Shown here: positions 32,932-47,131 of the stretch, one piece after another
Layout of the letters: every line of letters starts with the position of its first letter
Position numbering within the stretch: position 1 is the stretch's first letter
Source of the DNA: Bryoerythrophyllum caledonicum
Taxonomy: Eukaryota > Streptophyta > Bryopsida > Pottiales > Pottiaceae
DNA: 64,000 nt
Reading direction: 5' to 3'
Assembly (NCBI GenBank): GCA_963971425.1
Contig: OZ020524.1
Location: 5,303,773-5,367,772, forward strand
Made by a program: the position numbers and the translations under genes
The notes under the pieces: generated by a model
What the model was told of the DNA's origin: nothing
Database searches by the model: none
What the model saw: the letters and a program-made list of their open reading frames with translations, nothing else

Positions 32932-35900
32932 TAAAACCAAGAGTTTGAGGCTTCTACATCTTTCAGCTCTTGGTGTTGCAACTGAGTGGACTTTGAGCTG
33001 TAAGGCCCTCAGTATTTGACTGCTTCTTTAAGAGTTTGAAGGAGTGCTGGTGAAATTATTGATGCCAACTTTGAATTAGTCAAATTGCATGAGCTAGCAG
33101 GTTGAAGTGCTTCATTGTGGATACTTGAAAGTTTCGATAATCTGATCATATTGAGCATAGAATGGAATACACATATGGGTTGCTATTTGCTAGTGTTGGA
33201 TCAATAGATCCCAAATATAGTGGTATTATCTTTGAACACTCAATAAGCTGCACTTCCGAACTAGTAATTAACCACTGCTACGAGTGTCGGTGTACTGAAA
33301 ATACAGCCTTGTGGGGGTGACATGGAACCCACAATTGCGATCTGGCAATGCAGCGTCACTATCTGTACCCGGGTGAAAATTTCATCATTTCAGCAGCTTC
33401 CCTTCAGTTCCCTTAACCTTCGTGCTGCACTTCTTCATGCTCGATATATCTCCGCAAGCATCCCCATCCTCCTCACGTCGCCAACCGCATCACGCCCCAA
33501 ACCTCCTCACGTTCCCAACCTCCTCGAGTACTCCGTGGTTCAGCAGCTCCTCCCCAAGCTCCTCAGGCAGCCAGCTTCATGCTCAAAACCCGAGCCCCAG
33601 ATTCCGGGTTGAAAGTGTATTTACTGATATTTTTTATTCTGGGTACTCTTCCTCTTCAGGCTGCCGTGCACCTCTGCCAAAAGCAAGAGCACCTCACCGA
33701 TGAACCATACCATATGCAATAGGGACGCATCAAATGGACAATGCAACTCAAACGAGGGATGCAATGACTTTTCAAATTAGCCTGCCAATTTGATGTCTTC
33801 AACGAATTATATCTCCTGTCAGCCGACTGCTCCAACTACACTCCTCGCTCCGCTATACGTACCTCTCAACACTTATAACCCTGAACGACTCTCCATATCA
33901 CAACCAGATCGTGTCTGAGTCAATATCGCCGGAAGAACATGTTGGATTAACTCCCAGAAGCAGACAGCCGTTCAAGCGAGAAAGTATATTCCCAATCCCA
34001 AAGATATAACTACTCAAAAAAATTTAAAGAGGCGAGAAGAGTTCGTGAAGGGTATAGAGTTTATGAGATTTGGGCTGAACAACAAATGACGGGAAAACTA
34101 CGCGAATAAGCACGGTTAAGGTTCCAAGAAGAGCCTGTATATTGAAGACTCCGGAGCAAACTCTTCAGATCTCTCCGATATCCGGCACCGGTCAGCCCTA
34201 CGAATTTTACGTATTTCCCACTAGCGTTGGCCCATCTCTGCGACAAAAGCAGCACAACGATGAACCACGGCAAGGGGCACGCAATAAAAGACCGCACGTG
34301 AAGAACCAGAAGCAGAAAGACATAGGGTTTCAAGAAAGCTCTCAGTAGATCGTATGTGCCAAAGCTTCATAAGTACGAATTAAAATGCTCCAAACGTTCC
34401 TCGCCTTCACAAACCAGCAAGACCTAACGGATCTGTGCAGCTCTGCAATCCGGAACACAGCGCAGGCGTGAATTTACAACACGGAGAATGTCAAGGCGCC
34501 AAGGGAGCCAAACCTTTCCAATCGGCATACTGCTCTGCCACGGCACATGCAACTAAGCATGGCGGAAACTAGAAACGGATAGTAGGGGTTCCAGAAAAGC
34601 CTGTCTGACGCAGCTCGGCCGTCTTGGACGAATTAAAATACTCCATACTCCTCCCTCGAAAGGCTTATACACGTTCAATCAACGGCACTGTACGATTCTG
34701 CCAACCAGAAGTCCAGCATGAACCAACATCGCGCGGCAAGGCAACAGTCCCCCTTTCAAATGCTACCTCTCAACGTGACGCAGGCGAGAAGCTTCTACAA
34801 AGTTATGAAAGGGTTTTAGAAGAGCCTGTATGTTGGGCGACGTCCATCTTCAACGAATTAAATTACTCCACACAAGTCTTCTCCATCTCAGGTTTTAGCG
34901 CACGTCCAAGTTCCAACGAATCTCTGCGGCTCCGCCAATCAGAAGTTCACACATGAACCAGGATCAGCAATCTTTACGCGAGACAAGGGAATTTCACAAG
35001 GACTCAGACCAAAAGCGACTTGAGTAGAGTTTCAAGAAAGCCTGAAATTTCAAGAACGGCCATCGATAGCGAAATGAATCTCCTCATATGCTTCCCGACA
35101 GACCCCGAACCAGGACATTCTCCATCTTCAGAGCATCTGTGCACCTCTGCCAATGCAAGAGCACTTCACCCATGAACCATGCCACAAGGAATACGGGCGC
35201 ATTAACGGAACGCAACTCAAACGAGGGATGCAATGGGTAGGATTTCAAATAAGCCTAGTCAATTTGATGTCTTGCAACGAATTAAATCTACGAGACGAAT
35301 TAAATCTGTCTCCTAGCCTTCATATGTGTCTCTTGAAAGGTCAGATTTTCAACGCATTGAAATACTCCAAAATTTCCTCCGCACTCCTCCCGGCTCAAAT
35401 ATCTCTACCCTTCTGCCAGACATTTCATCTCCAAGACTTCAAGAATCCCTCAGAGACACATACTACACCAAAGACATCTGGAACGCAAGTGACAGGAAAT
35501 CAAGAAACGCTTGTTTAGGGTTATGAGGCATCCTGTCCATGGTTGTCTCGATCGAACGTTATCTTCACACGAATTAGAACTCCCACCTCCTTCAGAATCA
35601 TCACCAGACCACATACGCCATTCGGTAAGGACACAAACTTAGACAGCCAGAAACAGAATTATTGATAAACGAAGCTTATACCACAGCAAACCTGTCGAAC
35701 CAGGAACACAAGTCATACATGCAATCCAAGTCATAAAAATGAAGAACACCAAACAGCAGCATCATGCAGATAATTCCAAATAATTGAAAGCTAAACCTAC
35801 TGAAGAAAGGAGTCAAGAAACTTCCTAAAGCTGACGTCGCCATATGGCGAAAGTATCAGTGATAAGTTGAATGGACCAAGACATGACGATGATACAGACG

Positions 35901-38429
35901 CATCTGAACAGACAGTTCTCCAACGTAAATTACTGGGCAGTCAAAACCCATATAAAACCACATCTCAAAATGACCATACTACATGCCCAACTGAAGATGT
36001 CCATCTATCTGCGCCTAGCCAAGTAAAACCAGGTGAGGCAAGGCTTCAGGTACAAAATTCAATAAGGTAGGGTTTCAAAGGAGCCCGTGTCAGACGTCCA
36101 CGAATTAAATCTCCTTCCCATAATCAAGCTATGCAAGACAACACTTCCCATCTTCTGATATATATGCACGTCTGCCAAAACAAAGGACGTCCGAGGATGA
36201 ACCAAATTGCACACGAAAATCCGAGATAAGGAAATCCAGTAGAGTCTGAAAAAAAAAACGGAGCGAGTGGGATTCAAAAAAGCCTGGTATGTCGGCCGTC
36301 GATAAGCGAATTAAATCTCCTCACATGCTATCCAAGAGATTCTCCATCTTCAAGGTTGCCGTGCACCGCTGCCAAGGCAAGGGCACTTCACAGATGAACC
36401 ATACCACGTGCAATAGTGACGCATCAAATGAACAACGCAACTCAAATGAGGGTTGCAACGAAAATCCAAATAAGCCTGCCAATTTGATGTCTTCAACGAA
36501 TTAAATCTCTTGTGGCCAAAGTGCTTCAACTCCACTCCGCCGTTCACTTAAAACCCTGAAAGACTCTGCCAATCAGAACCAGATCGTGTATGAACCAACA
36601 TCGCCAGAAGAAGATGAGGACCAACTGCTTGAAAGTGATTTTACACGGCCAATGAAATTAGTAATCCAGAAATTTAGTAGGTTTAAGAAGGGTTCCAACG
36701 TAGCCTCTTAGTCTTTGGAGACTGTCTTCATTGACTTAAAACCTTCAACGAATTAAAAGACTCCACGCTCCCCGTAACACACGATTCTCTACCCCTTCGC
36801 CAGGCATTTCACCTCCGAGACGAAGAGACCCTCAACTACATGTGAAAAGATATACCGCCAAATACACGTGAAAAGTATGACAGAAAATCAAGAAATGATT
36901 TATCAGCATTACAAAAGATCCCGTCCACGATCATCATGAGCAACTTCTTCCTTCTAACAAGTTCAAACTCCACATAGCTTCTCAAGATTCATTACCTCAC
37001 ATCATACAGCAATCCGATGCAAAGACAAGGTTGAACTACCAAGTATTAAATTATTGATGGACGAAGCTCATACCAGTCTTTACGAAAATTCAAGCAGCAA
37101 CACATACATAGCCAACAGGAACGGTTTATAATCAGCCTGGATGTTGGCCGCCGAATGTCAATCATTATACCAAACGACCTTCACAACAACCACTCGCCAT
37201 CCTTCGGCTTTTCTGCCCCTCTGTCAATCAGAAGTACATAACCGATAGACTAATTGCCGACTTTTTTTAACACAACAGAACTAGTCAACGGTGAAATAAG
37301 CGACTGAAATCAACTCTAATGAGGTTTCAAAATAGCCTGTAAGACGTGTGCCCGAAGCGAATTAACTCTCTCGCCAACCAAGCTAAACCTCCTCGAATTC
37401 TTCACATCATCTTCACATGAACATCTGCGCCAAGACCAGCTCATCGACAAACTCCAGACACAAGTGGATCCAACAAGAATGACAGTCATGATTAGGGTTT
37501 GAAGAAGAGCCTGTATGGTGAAGACTCCACAACAAATTCTTCGGATGAATCTGACGACCTGAGCGAACATTCATACGTAATTTCTTCTACTGCTGGCACA
37601 TTTCTGCAATCGGAGCAGTTCAACGATGAACTTTTCACCACGGCAAGGGGCACGTAATCAAACATCGCAGCTGCACTTTGTCGCAGCTCAACCTTCTTCT
37701 ACGAATTAAAATGTTCCACCCTCTCCCCTCCAAAGGCTGCTGCACTTCCGAACATGATGTCTTTTTGCAATTCTGCCAACCAAAAGTTCGAGCATGAACT
37801 AACATCACGCGGCAAGGAAACAAGTCTCCCTTTCAGTGTCTACCGCAATTCAATGCTAAACAAAGCGTCGGCGAGAAGTTTCAAAAGAGCTGGTGGAAAG
37901 GGATTTAAAAGAGCCTGTCTGTTGCGCGATGGCCATCTTCTACGAATTTAAATACTCCAGAATCTTCCACGAATCTAAATACTCCACACATCCTCTCCAT
38001 CCCAGTGCTTGGCTTACGTCCAAGCTCTTGCAAATCTGCGCAACTCTGTCAACCAGAAGAGCACGCACCAACCATGATCACCCAGCAATGAATCATGTAA
38101 GTTAACCAACCAGTCTTTCAAATGGGCAAAAAACTAGCCACACCGCGCCGGACGAAAAGCTCGGCCTGCAACGCAGATAACCTTCGAACAATGTGTAGAG
38201 GGTTCCAGGAAATCCTGACAACCGCATGCCGTCGCTTTTCAACAAGTTGAAGTACTCGCAGCATCTCCCACTCTTCAAACTCTGCATGTGCACGCTCCTC
38301 ACGACCGCGTGCATCTGACCCATTCTGCCAGAGATAAAAATGTCGCGAAGAAACCGACCAAATAGCACGGGCAGCTGAACTAATCACGAGGTAGGAACTC
38401 CAAAAACGACAAGGAAGAGTTCCGAAAAG

Positions 38430-38935
38430 GTCCTCGAGGCGGCCGCATCATCATCATCGAGGGCACGATGGTCCTCACGGCGGCCGCATCATCATTGTCG
38501 AGGGCACAATGGTCCTCCGCCGAATCATCATCATCGAGGGCACAATGGTCCTCGCGGGCGGCCGCATCATCATCGAGGGCGCGATGGTCCTCGCGGCGGC
38601 CGCATCATCATCGACGAAGGCGCCATGGTCCTTAAGGCCGCATCAGCATCATCAAGGGCACGAATCTTCATCATCGAGATGGTCCTCGGGGCCGCATCTT
38701 TATCATCAAGGGCACAATGGTCCTCGCGGCGGCAATTTCATCATCAAGGGCACGATGGTCCTCGCAGCCGCATCATCATCGACGAAGGCGCCATGGTCCT
38801 CACGGCCGCATCATCATCATCATCAAGGGCACTAATCTTCATCAACGAGATGTTCCTCGGGGCCGCATCTTCATCATCGAGGGCACAATGGTCCTCGCGG
38901 CCGCAGCGCAAAGGTCCTCGCGGTCGCATCACGCA
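38430..38935. repeat. GC-rich minisatellite in array B
   Basis: Same ~40-bp unit as 10,505-11,000 (GCGGCCGCATCATCATCATC and CGAGGGCACAATGGTCCTC-like halves), with a different unit order and count. Confidence 0.9.
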
Positions 38936-39156
38936 GAAGCTGGCCCCGACCTCTTCACGTCGCTGATTAAGAAATCCACTCCATCTGGAAGCCCCATCCC
39001 GCCCGACCTCGCTAAAGCTTCACACCCTAAAGCTTCAAAAGAAGCCTGTGGTACAAACCACAGGCCCAACAATCTCCTAGCCATCTCCCGGTCTGCAACG
39101 CTCTCCTGGAGCGGGAACCCCTCCGCAGGCTCTGGTCCGGAGACTACTCTCGCCAT
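38929..39156 (-). CDS. Small ORF at the array head, copy B (frameshifted end)
   Basis: Starts MARVVSGPEPAEGF and keeps GLWFVPQASFEALG. Two extra bases near 39,000 (gggcggg against gggg in copy A) shift the frame, so the EWVS-stop ending is replaced by a longer tail, 75 residues in all. The GLWFVPQASFE segment matches the ORF of the third array better than copy A does. Confidence 0.3.
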   Translation of the reverse strand: MARVVSGPEPAEGFPLQESVADREMARRLLGLWFVPQASFEALGCEALARSGGMGLPDGVDFLISDVKRSGPASA

Positions 39157-39379
39157 GGCTTGCAACCTTCCGTACACTCTCAAAACTCAACGCCCCGACC
39201 TCGTCAAAACTTCACCAAAACCACACTCCAGGGTTTCAAAAGAAGCCTGTAAAACAAACCACAGCCCCGGAGCGCACCGCTTCTCCCCGCATCAAACCTC
39301 CCAGAGCACTCTACTCCTCCAGACCCCAAACCTCGCCCGCTTCTCGCCAGAACTCTGCCGCTCCGCCGTCGCTTACAAC

Positions 39380-39388
39380 AATTTATAC
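39380..39388 (-). promoter_or_regulatory. Candidate TATA box for leftward transcription of array B
   Basis: GTATAAATT on the minus strand, about 225 bp upstream of the small ORF, at the position equivalent to 11,378-11,386 and 63,045-63,055. Confidence 0.4.
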
Positions 39389-40020
39389 AGCACAGCAAAG
39401 CCGTGTCTCCCACGATCCTCAACTCGAGGACGAAGTCGCAAATCCATCACTGCACCTGAAACCATCAACTTGTACAAAATGCTTACATGTACACACCCGG
39501 GATCTACACGTGTACACAGGCTGTAGATATTATGACAAATATCTATAGGGGGTGTGACGGGTTTGTGCATCGGTCGCGTTGCTTCCCAGCCACGTATCTA
39601 CGCTTCTGGGCGACGCGATGGATGAGACTATGGATGACCTTCATCCGTGGCGTGGCGGGAGTCGATTTGGCGGGAGATGTGCTGAGTCAGCCTTTGCCAG
39701 GCTGTTCCATCTTACAAGCCGGGAACAAAATTGACTTGTATTTCAAATATATCTCTAACAATATACAAGTGTGTTTCAATGAGCCTTGAGGGGGCTTATA
39801 TAGGTTTCAAAATTTAAAATAAAAGTGAATTTACTTTACTATAATTTACTAAAATTAAAATTAACTCCAATTTAACTAAAGGTAAATGTGAGGGACTTTT
39901 GCCAAATTAATATTGAAGGGACTTCTTTTTAAATTCATATGAAAGAAACTTTCTTTGAAGTAAACTAGGATAGAATTTTACTTAAAGAGGACAATTTCAA
40001 AGTCCTTTATAGACTTCTAG

Positions 40021-40265
40021 TCTATATCTATAAAAGAATTCAGGATGAACAATGTGTCAAATGGATGAACGTGTCGATGGATGAACGATCCTTTTGGATG
40101 AAAAGCTAAAAGTTAGGGTTTTGGATAAAAGGACGGGGACGGGGACGGGGGACAAGGGGACAAGGACGGGGGGACGATGGATTGGAGGGAAAGGGCTAGG
40201 GGACGGGGAGGTGGGGACTCAACACAAAAAAATGTTGTGTCTGGAGGACACGGGTAACACTCTAG
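40021..40265 (+). mobile_element. Helitron-like non-autonomous element, 245 bp
   Basis: Absent from the matching site of copy A (ttctag/tatag at about 12,053). It begins TCTATATCTATAAAAG and ends CTAG. A short hairpin (GTGTC, loop TGGAG, GACAC at 40,237-40,251) lies 10 bases before CTAG. These are the structural marks of Helitrons: 5' TC, 3' CTRR and a subterminal hairpin. The interior has a G-rich run (40,133-40,216) of ggacgggg-type repeats. The site is between G and T rather than the usual A and T, and a TCTAG repeat at both ends makes the exact edge ambiguous. Confidence 0.55.
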
Positions 40266-40804
40266 TATAGTATACATAATTTTTTATTTTTATTTTTTAA
40301 ACCTTCTCGAAACTTTTACAAACTTGAATAAAATAAAATGTTTTTTTCTTTTACGATTAGGCCTTCTACAAATAATATTGTTTTTCTTTTAGAACCTTTG
40401 AGAGGCTTTTGTTGCAATTTAAATAAGAGGGGCTTTTGCTACAATTTATTTAGATAATTTTCATTTACTTTTAGAATCTTTAAACAATTATAATCTTCCA
40501 AAAATTGTGAAAATTCAAGGTTGAAACCTAGCTTCTAAAGAATCTTTCATTGCAATAAAATATATTTTATTACATCATATTTTATTGCAACTTACATATA
40601 ATTCTTATTAAAATATATTTGTATTTATTTGTTGTTAGATTTTGAATTTTGCAGTATAACCAAAAAACATTTGATATAAGCATTTAGAGGTTATAATTGC
40701 ACATTTTTTTATTTGTTTCATTAAACAAGGCTTGCAATGAGTGGTAAGTTTTTAGTACTACTTTATTGTAAAACATGGAATCAACAAAGTGAGACCGCAA
40801 GGGT

Positions 40805-42202
<1,398 letters not shown>

Positions 42203-44634
42203 ATATGACAAGGGTGTAAGGTCTAAACATAGGGAGCTCTATGTGAAAGAAGAAAACATAAAATCTAAAACTAGAGAAAAACTTATAAATGAAACAAACT
42301 AAATTCATAATCTAAGAGCATCCCTATAGCAACACGCCAAACAAAGTTTGAATGTTGATTCCAAGGGCCCTTTAAAACTTGGAGTTCCCCACACCTCACA
42401 TTTCAAAAATAAATCAAAAGTACATTATATATGCAATGAAAAGTCATTGCATATATAATAGTGGAAAAAGAAATAGCTTTACTTTTCAAGAAAGGTTTGC
42501 CTATATGTGATTATTGTATTCATTTCTACTATTCTTTATATTATTAATTAATAGTATGCCAATTGCTATATTTTAGTGGGACCACCAAAGTTTCATTCAA
42601 CTTTGGCACTTTATCATCGTTTAAAGTACAATGAAGGGGATGCTCTATGTATTTTTAGTGGTAGTAACCTATTTAATGAGGAAAAGTGTATTCCAGGAAT
42701 TTTTTGACTTTGAAACTATGATGTTTGCTTCATTAAAAAAAATCATAATATTGGTTTCAATAGATAAAGAATTCAAATGCAGTGAAAATGGACAAAATAA
42801 CTTTTTAAACTGAACTTTAAATTATCAATTTATTGCAATTTGAAAAACTTAGCTTCTAGTGGTAGGGCTCCCAGGTCAATAACATCACTAGCACTTTTTT
42901 TTGGTCTCCTACATATCATGTCCCTTCATTACACCTATATATTCTAAAGTATGGCCTTGAATATGAACCTCTTTACAATAGTCTACTCTAGTAACAGAAG
43001 ATATATTTGCACACTTCAGAGTCAAACTTAGGTGGATTCTCCAAATCTATTTATTGTTATGTTTGGAAAATGAAAGTCAAACACTTGCCAATATTGAAAA
43101 CACAAAGAATGTAAAATAAATGAAATTTTGTATTCATAGATGAATTTTTGTCACGATTATGCATCATGTAAAATAATGTTTTGTGGCATGAATTTAATCC
43201 CTAGAGGACAATAGTCTTGTGAACAACTTTTAGTTGTTCAATCAAATTCCTATAGTCTCAATTTTGATAATGAATTTTGAAACATTTTGTGAAGATTCAA
43301 CTTAGTTGTAATTTAATGGCAATATAGTTCTTTTTCACACCCAACCAAGTTAGTTGGAACTTCATGGCAATATAATTCTTTTCCACAGCGGACCTCTGAA
43401 AAAAATCAAACTATTTGAAGTGCAAAATTGAGGACTGTGGGCAAACTCAATTTTTTTGCTAAACCCTTGTGTTGACATTGAGTTTTTTCATGCAAATAAA
43501 TATCAATATTATCCTTGATACGGCTAAAATATAATATTATCCTTAGTGCAAACGAGCATTTAAACCCAAGTCAAACTTTCTCACACACAATTATTGTTGA
43601 GCAAGGTACAAAAAGAACTTCTTTTCCACATAAAATTAGAGATCTAAAATTTTACCTTTAAAAATAGGTGTACGAGGAGCTGATATCATATTCAACATGT
43701 AAGTACAAAATTTAGACTTTATGTAGTGCAAAAATCAAATGAAATCAAAGTCTACTGATCCTCTCAACCCAAGGAAGAAAAAACACAATTATCTTTCAAT
43801 CCGTATGGTGAAAGTTTATGAAATTTTGTGAGCATGTTACTTTATTATTTGTAATGAAGATCATGTGATTCAATTTGGCAGTAAAAGTCTCCATCTCTTT
43901 AACACAGTAATCAAGTTTCCTTCTCCACTCTTTAACACAATAATCAACAATTCTGAAGTGCTTTGGTGTGAAACAGTCAAGGAACTTGAAAGGTCAACTA
44001 AGTTGAAAAAGTATGCGCTACAAAATATTGATTTTTTTGTGTTGAAGACTGATCGGTTCCTCCATGGCACTTATACACATCTGGAAGATATGGCTCAGTA
44101 TCGTCTCTCAAAGACCAGGATGAAAATCACCAAAGTCAACAATTCCAAATAAGTCCACAATTTGATGTAAACCAACAATTGCGCTTCGGATCTCTCCATG
44201 ATTCATATGAATTTAAGGTAAGCCCCCCTAAAACCGACAAGTTAAGGAATGAGCATATATGGAGAGAAGAGATAATTATATTATTATTTTTCACTGATAG
44301 CCAATAGAATTACAATTCCAACCCAAGTGATTTCATATTTTTTTCAATGAAAACAGATTTAGTTGTGAATTTCAATTTGTGCAGCCATGTTTAGTGGGTG
44401 GCCAATAGTAGGTACCTCCAATAATCAACGACCAAAAGTAAGGGTCTTGACTAATAGTAGACCTCCATTTGGAGCTCAGGTGATGGCAATGAGATGGAAG
44501 AGGGTTGGACATACCCCAATTTTATAGGTGTTGGTTGTGGGTTTTTGTTGGTTATGGGGAAGCTTACCTTAACTACTGCATCCTCAAGAAAACAATATTA
44601 ATAGTGCCAAGACTCCGCTACATGATAAATTTAT

Positions 44635-45126
44635 TCAGGGAATGGTGTAGTTGTTCTTGGGGTCAACATTCTTGAGGGCTGCAATTTGCTGCTCTCCCAT
44701 GGCAGACATCACGGTCACAATGAGATCCTTCCCTCAGCAAAGCCACCATCCTTGAGCTGAATAAGAAGCGTCTCGTTGGTTCGCAAGCGCAGATCGTCCT
44801 TGGTCTGCTCGGAGTCGGTCAAGAGACTCACGAATTCATCGTCGGAGAGATCGATGATCGAGCTGGTAGTCGGTACGGGTCACCTCAGGAATGCCACAAT
44901 TGTGAGAAGACTATGCAATATCCTCTAGCTTCTTCCGGTAAAGATATTGAGAGCCACGAAGTGGCACTTGGTGTGCTCATGCTTCCCGGCCGTGGAGGTA
45001 GACACCTCTAGTACAACCTTGCAAGGTAGGCGCCCTTGCGGATGGTTCCGGCCCGGCCTGCTGTGGGAGCCTCTTGGATGCTTCTGCGTCAGCCTTGGAC
45101 TTGAAGTGGTGCTCATCATCAGACAT
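44635..45126 (-). pseudogene. eIF5A processed pseudogene, copy B
   Basis: Longer version of the copy-A pseudogene. It starts [18 protein letters not shown], then (other frame) [20 protein letters not shown] and [11 protein letters not shown], then the C-terminal DLIVTVMSAMGEQQIAALKN and NYTIP-stop. The middle ISDDEF-type region lost in A is kept (about 44,823-44,883). The hypusine-loop lysine (GKHEHTK) remains but the usual Gly is Glu. At least two frameshifts and stops separate the parts. It is intronless and not collinear with a working gene. Confidence 0.88.
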
Positions 45127-45359
45127 GGTGGGAAGTAGAGGGGCGGGACTGGGCGGGACTGGGCGGGCCAAGAGTTTGAGTGATCGAGAGAGCGACGCAC
45201 CATAGAGCTCTGCGACAACGCCGGCAACCAGTCTGCTTCGATGAGTAGAAATAGAGAGGTAAATTTTTTATGTCAATGCGTATAAAGATATATCTTGATT
45301 TTAACTAGTAAAATCTTCTTATATAGATATTTAATATTTAAAGTAATAGTGTAAAGTAG

Positions 45360-45664
45360 TACCGTAGGTGAACCTGTGGTTCGGCACTCTAATGCCGAAT
45401 AATTAATTAAAGTGAAAAAATGACATTCGGCATTCAAAATAATTGAACTCAAGACCTTGGGATTCCAAACCCAAGTGTTAATGCATGAAATGCCATGGAT
45501 GAAGACTTTTCCAAGCCTCAATCCCCTTTGATGTCTCTCCATGTGCCAAAATCTGTAAAAATACATTTTTTACAATTTCGGCATTTTCAAATTTTTATTT
45601 TCCACTTAATTTGGCATAGGCTTTTCTAATTAATTTATGCCGGACCAGAGGTTCACCTACGGTA
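45360..45664. mobile_element. MITE with 27-bp terminal inverted repeats
   Basis: Copy-B-specific. The ends are TACCGTAGGTGAACCTGTGG and its complement TACCGTAGGTGAACCTCTGG, extending to ...CGGCA, with 25 of 27 positions matching. The flanking TAGTA occurs on both sides, and copy A has a single TAGTA in the empty site (about 15,858-15,862), so 2-5 bp of target was duplicated. The interior is AT-rich with no transposase. The first 15 bases after TA equal part of the 3' end of 18S rRNA. Confidence 0.88.
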
Positions 45665-47131
45665 GTATTGATGAAAAAGATAAAATATTTCTAAATATAG
45701 AGAACTTTACTACACGCACAAAAATTTATCTTTCTATCTCTCACTACGTTATAAGTGCGCAATGGATATCATTGATACCATGGTATACTTGCTACTTAAC
45801 TAAGAGATTATAGGAAGATATTTCCGAGGACGAGGACGGGAACTTAACCCCTAAAGCACCAAGTGTCATAAAATGGCATTTTGAAGGTTTGGTCAGGTTC
45901 CTATGGTGTCAATTCTAACATTCATCTTTGAAATTTTTACTGTAAAAGGGCATTACTAGGACTTCAGTGAGAGAACAATTTTTTCCTAAATGTGACATTT
46001 GATGAAAAAGTTATTGGATTTTGAATTTTAAATGGGGAGAGCGAGCACGTCGGGCACCTCTAAAAACTTTTGCTAGGACACTTTATTGAATGTGAGATTT
46101 TCAATACTTGCAAGTAATATTATTTCCCTTCATATTTTCAAAAAAACATTTGTTGTCTTTAGTGAAAGATAGCATATCAACCCAGATCAAACATTTTCAT
46201 TCATTGTCACACATTGTTGGGCAAGGTTCTAAAGAAACTTCTACTTTTCCACATTATACTTAGAGATCTTCATTTTTTTACTCTTTTTTCCCACAACAAT
46301 GTCTGATGTAAACCTTTTTATTGGCCATTCGGATTATCAATCTAAAATATATTAAGTTCACAAAAAATTTGAACATGAATTGGCAATTTTTGAGCCTACA
46401 CCCCTTGCACAACTAATTTGAATATCTACACCCCTTCTCTACCTCTAAAATTTGGTGTTTAAGGAACTAACATCATGCTTAACATGATGGTAATAAATTT
46501 AGACCTTATGCAGTGCAAATACTTGACACCAAGTGAAGTCAAAGTTTGTTGATCCTCTCAACGCAAGGAAGAAAATGAACGGTTTTCTCTACTTCAAACA
46601 CTATATTAATCTTTTGATTCGTGTAGTCAAAGTCTATGACATTTTATAAGGACGTTACTTAATAAGTCTTAATTGAGATCCTACGCTTAGATGCATAAAT
46701 ACAAGTTTTTGTTTTCCTCCTAACTCATTGCACTAGAACGAGGAGTTTGGAAGTGTTTTTGATGTGAAAATGCCTTAAACACCATATTCAATAGATTGGG
46801 AGATTTGGAGCCTCCCAAAATAATATTTGAAGCTTGAGCTGACCTAAACATGTTAATGTTTAGTGAATTTGCAGAATGCAATTTGTCGACTATCTACAAT
46901 TATCTTTGAAATTATACAGAAGTCAAAGAAATTGGACTACATATTCATCTTGAGTCAACCTAAAAGTGCGCAAACAATTCCTAATGGGAAAACCATTCAT
47001 ACCTTTCAAAGTTGTGGAAATCTCCCAATTTATCGAATGCGGTGTTCTTCGGCGTTTTAGGGTTAACCTAAGACAAGAACTTTACTTTTATAACTTGATT
47101 ACCTTACCTAAACTTACATTACCGGTTGGAG

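Larger units (their letters stand above)
33290..39840. repeat. Degenerate tandem-module array, copy B
   Basis: Closely matches the copy-A array, with module boxes at, for example, 34,120, 34,590, 34,810, 35,250, 36,068, 36,275, 36,465, 36,680, 37,325, 37,500, 37,900, 38,205 and 39,040. Several small indels remove or shorten modules relative to A (a deletion near 34,080 joins parts that are 200 bp apart in A). Its own right end repeats the minisatellite, small ORF and TATA arrangement. Confidence 0.8.

Noticed and set aside
45360..45385. Partial 18S rRNA gene
   Set aside because: Only about 15 bases match, and they lie in the inverted ends of a MITE; no further rRNA sequence follows.
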